A DNA stretch of 64,000 bases, taken from assembly GCA_039090855.1 (NCBI GenBank), contig CM076990.1:201009232-201073231 (forward strand), in the 5' to 3' direction. The notes beneath the pieces were generated by a model. It saw only the letters and a list, made by a program, of their open reading frames with translations. It searched no databases and was not told where the DNA came from. Shown piece by piece: positions 61,201-64,000 of the stretch. The stretch is from Macrothele yani (lineage: Eukaryota; Arthropoda; Arachnida; Araneae; Macrothelidae). How positions within the stretch are numbered: the stretch's first letter is position 1; the number at the start of each line of letters is the position of its first letter. A program made the translations under genes and the position numbers.

Positions 61201-61700
61201 TATGACGTATACTCTCAATTAACTTTCAATTTTAGTTACTTTCTCTATGTAAATTTGAGTTCATTCTCTTTCAGCGTTTTCAACCTTAACGTTATATCTT
61301 CTCGCACACGGAATGACGTTGTCAACAATTCTGAGGTAAGAGAGCGTGACGTATGCATGCTGACAGGTAAGAACTAGAGATAAATAATATTGAAGCAGCA
61401 GCTAAAGTGGGTTGTGTGATGGAAGCTGCGTTACGTTGAAGTTATGTTTACTTGAAGGCTGCGTGTTGAATAGTGTTGTTACATACTGAGTGTTTGAAAT
61501 TAAAGTTTTCTGTTTACTGACGTACATTAATTAGCTTCAAAATATTGGTGCTCTTATAGATCAAGTTCTGCATGAATAGTGCTCCTGAAATGTAGACAGA
61601 ATAAAGGGAAGAACTGTAAGTAACTATTTCTTATTTGAGTAATTTTGCTTCACTTCGAGAAAGAGAGTGTAAGTAAGAAGTAGTATTCTCAAAATCTTAA
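61201..61700 (+). mobile_element. LTR-like family B copy
   Basis: It starts TATGACGTATACTCTC (first TGTG decayed). It keeps CTATGTAAATTTGAGTTCAT, TCAACCTTAACGTTATATCT, GGCTGCGTGTTGAATAGTG, AATAAA at 61600 and GTAAGTA at 61616. It runs into the family A unit; the ACGAACATTACA end was not found, so the 3' end is lost or displaced. Confidence 0.65.
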
Positions 61701-61723
61701 GCAGTGTGTAACGCACCAGGAGA

Positions 61724-62227
61724 TGTGACGTACCTGCCCGAAGGACGCACACGACATAAAGGCAGTATAAATAGGCGCGTTCAACGATACCAGAGAGAGC
61801 TTTTGTGTACGTGAGAGAGCTTTGTTTTATGTGAGAGATCTTCGTTTGATGTAAAGAGAGCTTTGTTTTATGTGTAAAGAGATCTTCGTTTATGTGAGAG
61901 GAACTTCGTTATATGAAAGTTCAGATATCGAGTAGTTGTGTGACCTGTGAAATGTGTGTTGGATAATACCAGGAGTTTCCCTAATAAAATGTTTTTAGTA
62001 AGTACGTTTTTCTCAGTTCATAGTTTTGTCAGACCTCTGTCTGGCTGTTAGGTCTCTTTCATTAAGTGTTACTATTAACAACCAGCATAAGACTTTATTC
62101 ATCTTAATTACTACTACAACATTACTAGCAGTTAAGCTTGTTCATTATAACTACTACAACAACTACCAGTAAGAAACTAAATTCATTATAAGTGTTCTCC
62201 AGGACACAAATACTAACGAACGCTACA
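61724..62227 (+). mobile_element. LTR-like family A, best copy (504 bp)
   Basis: It starts TGTGACGTACCTGCCCG and ends ACGAACGCTACA, closely resembling the ends of family B. TATAAATA is at 61766. A leader of about six 20-bp GAGAGCTTTGTTTTATGTG-type repeats follows (61791-61918), then AATAAA at 61983, GTAAGTA at 61998, CGTTTTTCTCAGTTCATAG, and a TACTACAAC-rich end. No matching flank duplication was found, so the exact ends are tentative. Confidence 0.65.
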
Positions 62228-62999
62228 CAAGTTCAACTCCAAACATATAATTTAAGATCCTTTTCGTGACAATGTTGAGCTATGGAGGACTTCTTTAATT
62301 CACAGTTTCTTACATACAGAACGGGTTTTGTCTTTTCAATCGAAAACTAATGAAGTGAGAGTCTGGCCTGTAGATCTGTTCGTGTTTTAATTCGAAAAAC
62401 CCGGCCCGACCCCAAACCCGAACGTTTAAGACCCGGCGCGTTAACTTTCAACTTATATCACGGCCCGTTGATTTCGGACGTAATGAATGCACGCGCCGTT
62501 TCTGTTTCACTTCCACGTCTTCCGTTTCACTCTTGCAATTGTAGTCACCCCAACACCTTTTAAGCCAACATAAAAGATCACAGAATAAAATAAAAATTAC
62601 ATTTCAACGTTTTAGAGTTCAGGGTTTTAACTGGTTGAAAACACGAGTATGGATGGTGAAGACGGGGAAGAGATGAACTGTAACATTTCTGTGTAAAAAT
62701 AATGAAGGAAATATCTCTTAAAATACACTGGTAGTCAGAAGTTAAGCAACTAATGCCAAAATCAACATATTTCTCGAGACGACAAAAGTTAAATGTTTTA
62801 CATATGAAAATTACACTGATTTCAAATTTGCAAACAAAATCTACATGAAGCACAGTCGCGCGTGCAAAAAAGTTCAATATGAAAAGGCTCTTATTTGTAC
62901 GTGCGCTTCATTTCGCGTCAGTCTTGTCATACGAAATCCGGAGAACCAACTCTTAGATAATGGCTCGACGAAATCATTGGGCGCGGCTGGGGGAGGGGG
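62228..62999. other. No gene seen
   Basis: AT-rich, with a GGCCCGA-rich patch at 62400-62470 recalling 42630-42710. No coding motif. Confidence 0.55.
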
Positions 63000-63195
63000 G
63001 GGTGAGATTACCATGAGCAACTGGATGGGCTTTAAACAGTCGGCCTTCCCTAATTAAGGGCCACTGGTACCTGGCAAGGGAGAGAACCAATGCCGTAAGA
63101 CAAACACAACATTCATGCTTCACCGGGATTCCAACCTGGACTCATCTCTGACGAATGGTCAGAAGCCAGAGCTTAGACCACTACGCCACCAGTGC
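63000..63195 (-). mobile_element. SINE-1, diverged copy
   Basis: The reverse strand has GGTGGCGTAGTGGTCTAAGC (A box) and a mutated B box GGTTGGAATCCCGG. The body has GCATGAATGTTGTGTTTGTC, GGCCCTTAATTAGGGAAGGC and CCCATCCAGTTGCTCATGG. The 3' tail is replaced by a G-run. Confidence 0.85.
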
Positions 63196-63602
63196 GGCAG
63201 AAATCATTTGAGTGAATAAATAAAGTTGAGAGCAGTACAGAAGTTCGAGAAAGGACAAGGTCATTCTGAGGTAACCATATGACTAAATATAAATCGTAGC
63301 GTTGTCTTTTGCCTTTGAAACCGATATGAAACAAAACAAAACATATCCATACCTCTTCCTGGACGTTATAACGCAACATTCACTAAGAAGGACAGCTACC
63401 TGAAAGGTGCCATACGACGTATACAGCACAGCAGCTAACTTTAGGCTTCTCTACATCTACGTAAGAAGATGCATTCCAGAAAACTGTGTTCAGGCTTTTC
63501 AGGGGTAATCTGTATGAAATATAATACAACTAGTTGTTTTTGTTTCTTTGGCATTCTTCCAGAGAACATCTAGACTGAATAGTCTCGATAATCTCTCAGC
63601 CA

Positions 63603-63692
63603 GGGCCGGATAAAGAGGGCCGGATAAAGAGGGGTCACCCAGGGCCGGATAAAGAGGGGTCACCCAGGGCCGGATAAAGAGGGGTCACCCAG
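63603..63692 (+). repeat. 25-bp tandem repeat, three units plus a partial
   Basis: GGGCCGGATAAAGAGG starts at 63603 (short unit), 63617, 63642 and 63667; full units end GGTCACCCA. The last three starts are exactly 25 bp apart. Confidence 0.95.
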
Positions 63693-63886
63693 GACCAACC
63701 ATGAGCAAAGGCCCAGAGGCATGCTCTACACCGCACATAATGCACAACTTACGCATTTATATAGAGAAAAGTAAAATAGTTTTAGTTTTGTCTCGTATGA
63801 TTTCCGTTCGATCACAAACAGCGGATAGAAGGCGAACAGATTTCGAAGCATTGGCTTACTAAGGATGAAAGTTTCATGTCGCTGTA

Positions 63887-64000
63887 CACTGAAGAGCAAT
63901 TGAATTAGAGATACCTGTCTAGTAACGTGTAGCACCACCTTTCGCCCTGATGACGGCGGCGATTCGTCTCGGCATGGACTCCACAAGACGCCGGAAGCGT
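63887..64000 (-). mobile_element. Tc1-like transposon, 3' end, running out of the window
   Basis: CACTGAAGAGCAATTGAATT follows TA (63885-63886) and equals the right TIR of the copy at 51517-52727. The stop codon is at 63919-63921 on the minus strand, and the visible C-terminus reads FRRLVESMPRRIAAVIRAKG then GATRY, identical to that copy. Most of the element lies beyond the window. Confidence 0.93.

Noticed and set aside
61724..62227. 4-bp target duplication for the family A unit
   Set aside because: Bases before 61724 (GAGA) and after 62227 (CAAG) do not match, so boundaries or integration history remain unproven.

Overview
This is a gene-poor, repeat-dense stretch of animal nuclear DNA, most likely from an arthropod. 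I base that on the mix of repeats: RTE-type non-LTR retrotransposons with (GAT)n tails, many Tc1-like and mariner transposons, tRNA-derived SINEs, hAT remnants and short LTR-like units, in an AT-rich background with long microsatellites. I found no cellular protein gene, rRNA gene or CRISPR array. Nearly every long reading frame belongs to a transposable element, and almost all are broken. The species call is an inference.

Layout. 0-2.4 kb: a Tc1-like element cut by the window edge sits inside an older Tc1-like relic, next to a decayed mariner. 2.9-6.6 kb: a second type of non-LTR retrotransposon (ORF1 kept, ORF2 almost wholly deleted) is inserted in an RTE copy and flanked by a CCATTG duplication. 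7.7-12.7 kb: old RTE pieces, a solo LTR with a GGTC duplication, SINEs, a tRNA-like pseudogene and a hAT-like non-autonomous element with a perfect 8-bp duplication. 14.2-20.1 kb: two large RTE copies lie head to head in one TA-rich site. The minus copy keeps the 5' end; the plus copy keeps a long endonuclease-reverse transcriptase frame.

20.9-31.2 kb: two broken Tc1 elements plus a Tc1 fragment, several SINEs, a palindrome with a tRNA-like loop, and an LTR holding a 234-bp MITE. 31-42.5 kb: mostly decayed DNA with a second hAT-like copy, a perfect 84-bp-arm palindrome, an RTE relic, LTRs (one inserted in another) and a Tc1 relic with an in-frame triplicated 126-bp segment. 43.7-48.9 kb: a mariner relic split by a long-TIR element (itself hit by two SINEs and a nearly intact Tc1) and by an internally deleted hAT. 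50.6-56.3 kb: a minisatellite, a Tc1 copy, then a three-level nest of Tc1 relic, palindromic LTR-like dimer and 5'-truncated RTE. 57-64 kb: a mariner, more LTR-like units, a SINE, a short minisatellite and the edge of another Tc1.

The least familiar material is a family of LTR-like units that start TGTGACG, make 4-bp target duplications, and carry AATAAA followed 7-13 nt later by GTAAGTA. One copy is a tail-to-tail dimer that integrated through its two U3 ends. A possibly separate novelty is a family of palindromes with tRNA-derived loops. Boundaries and family names are by eye; identities and ages were not computed.
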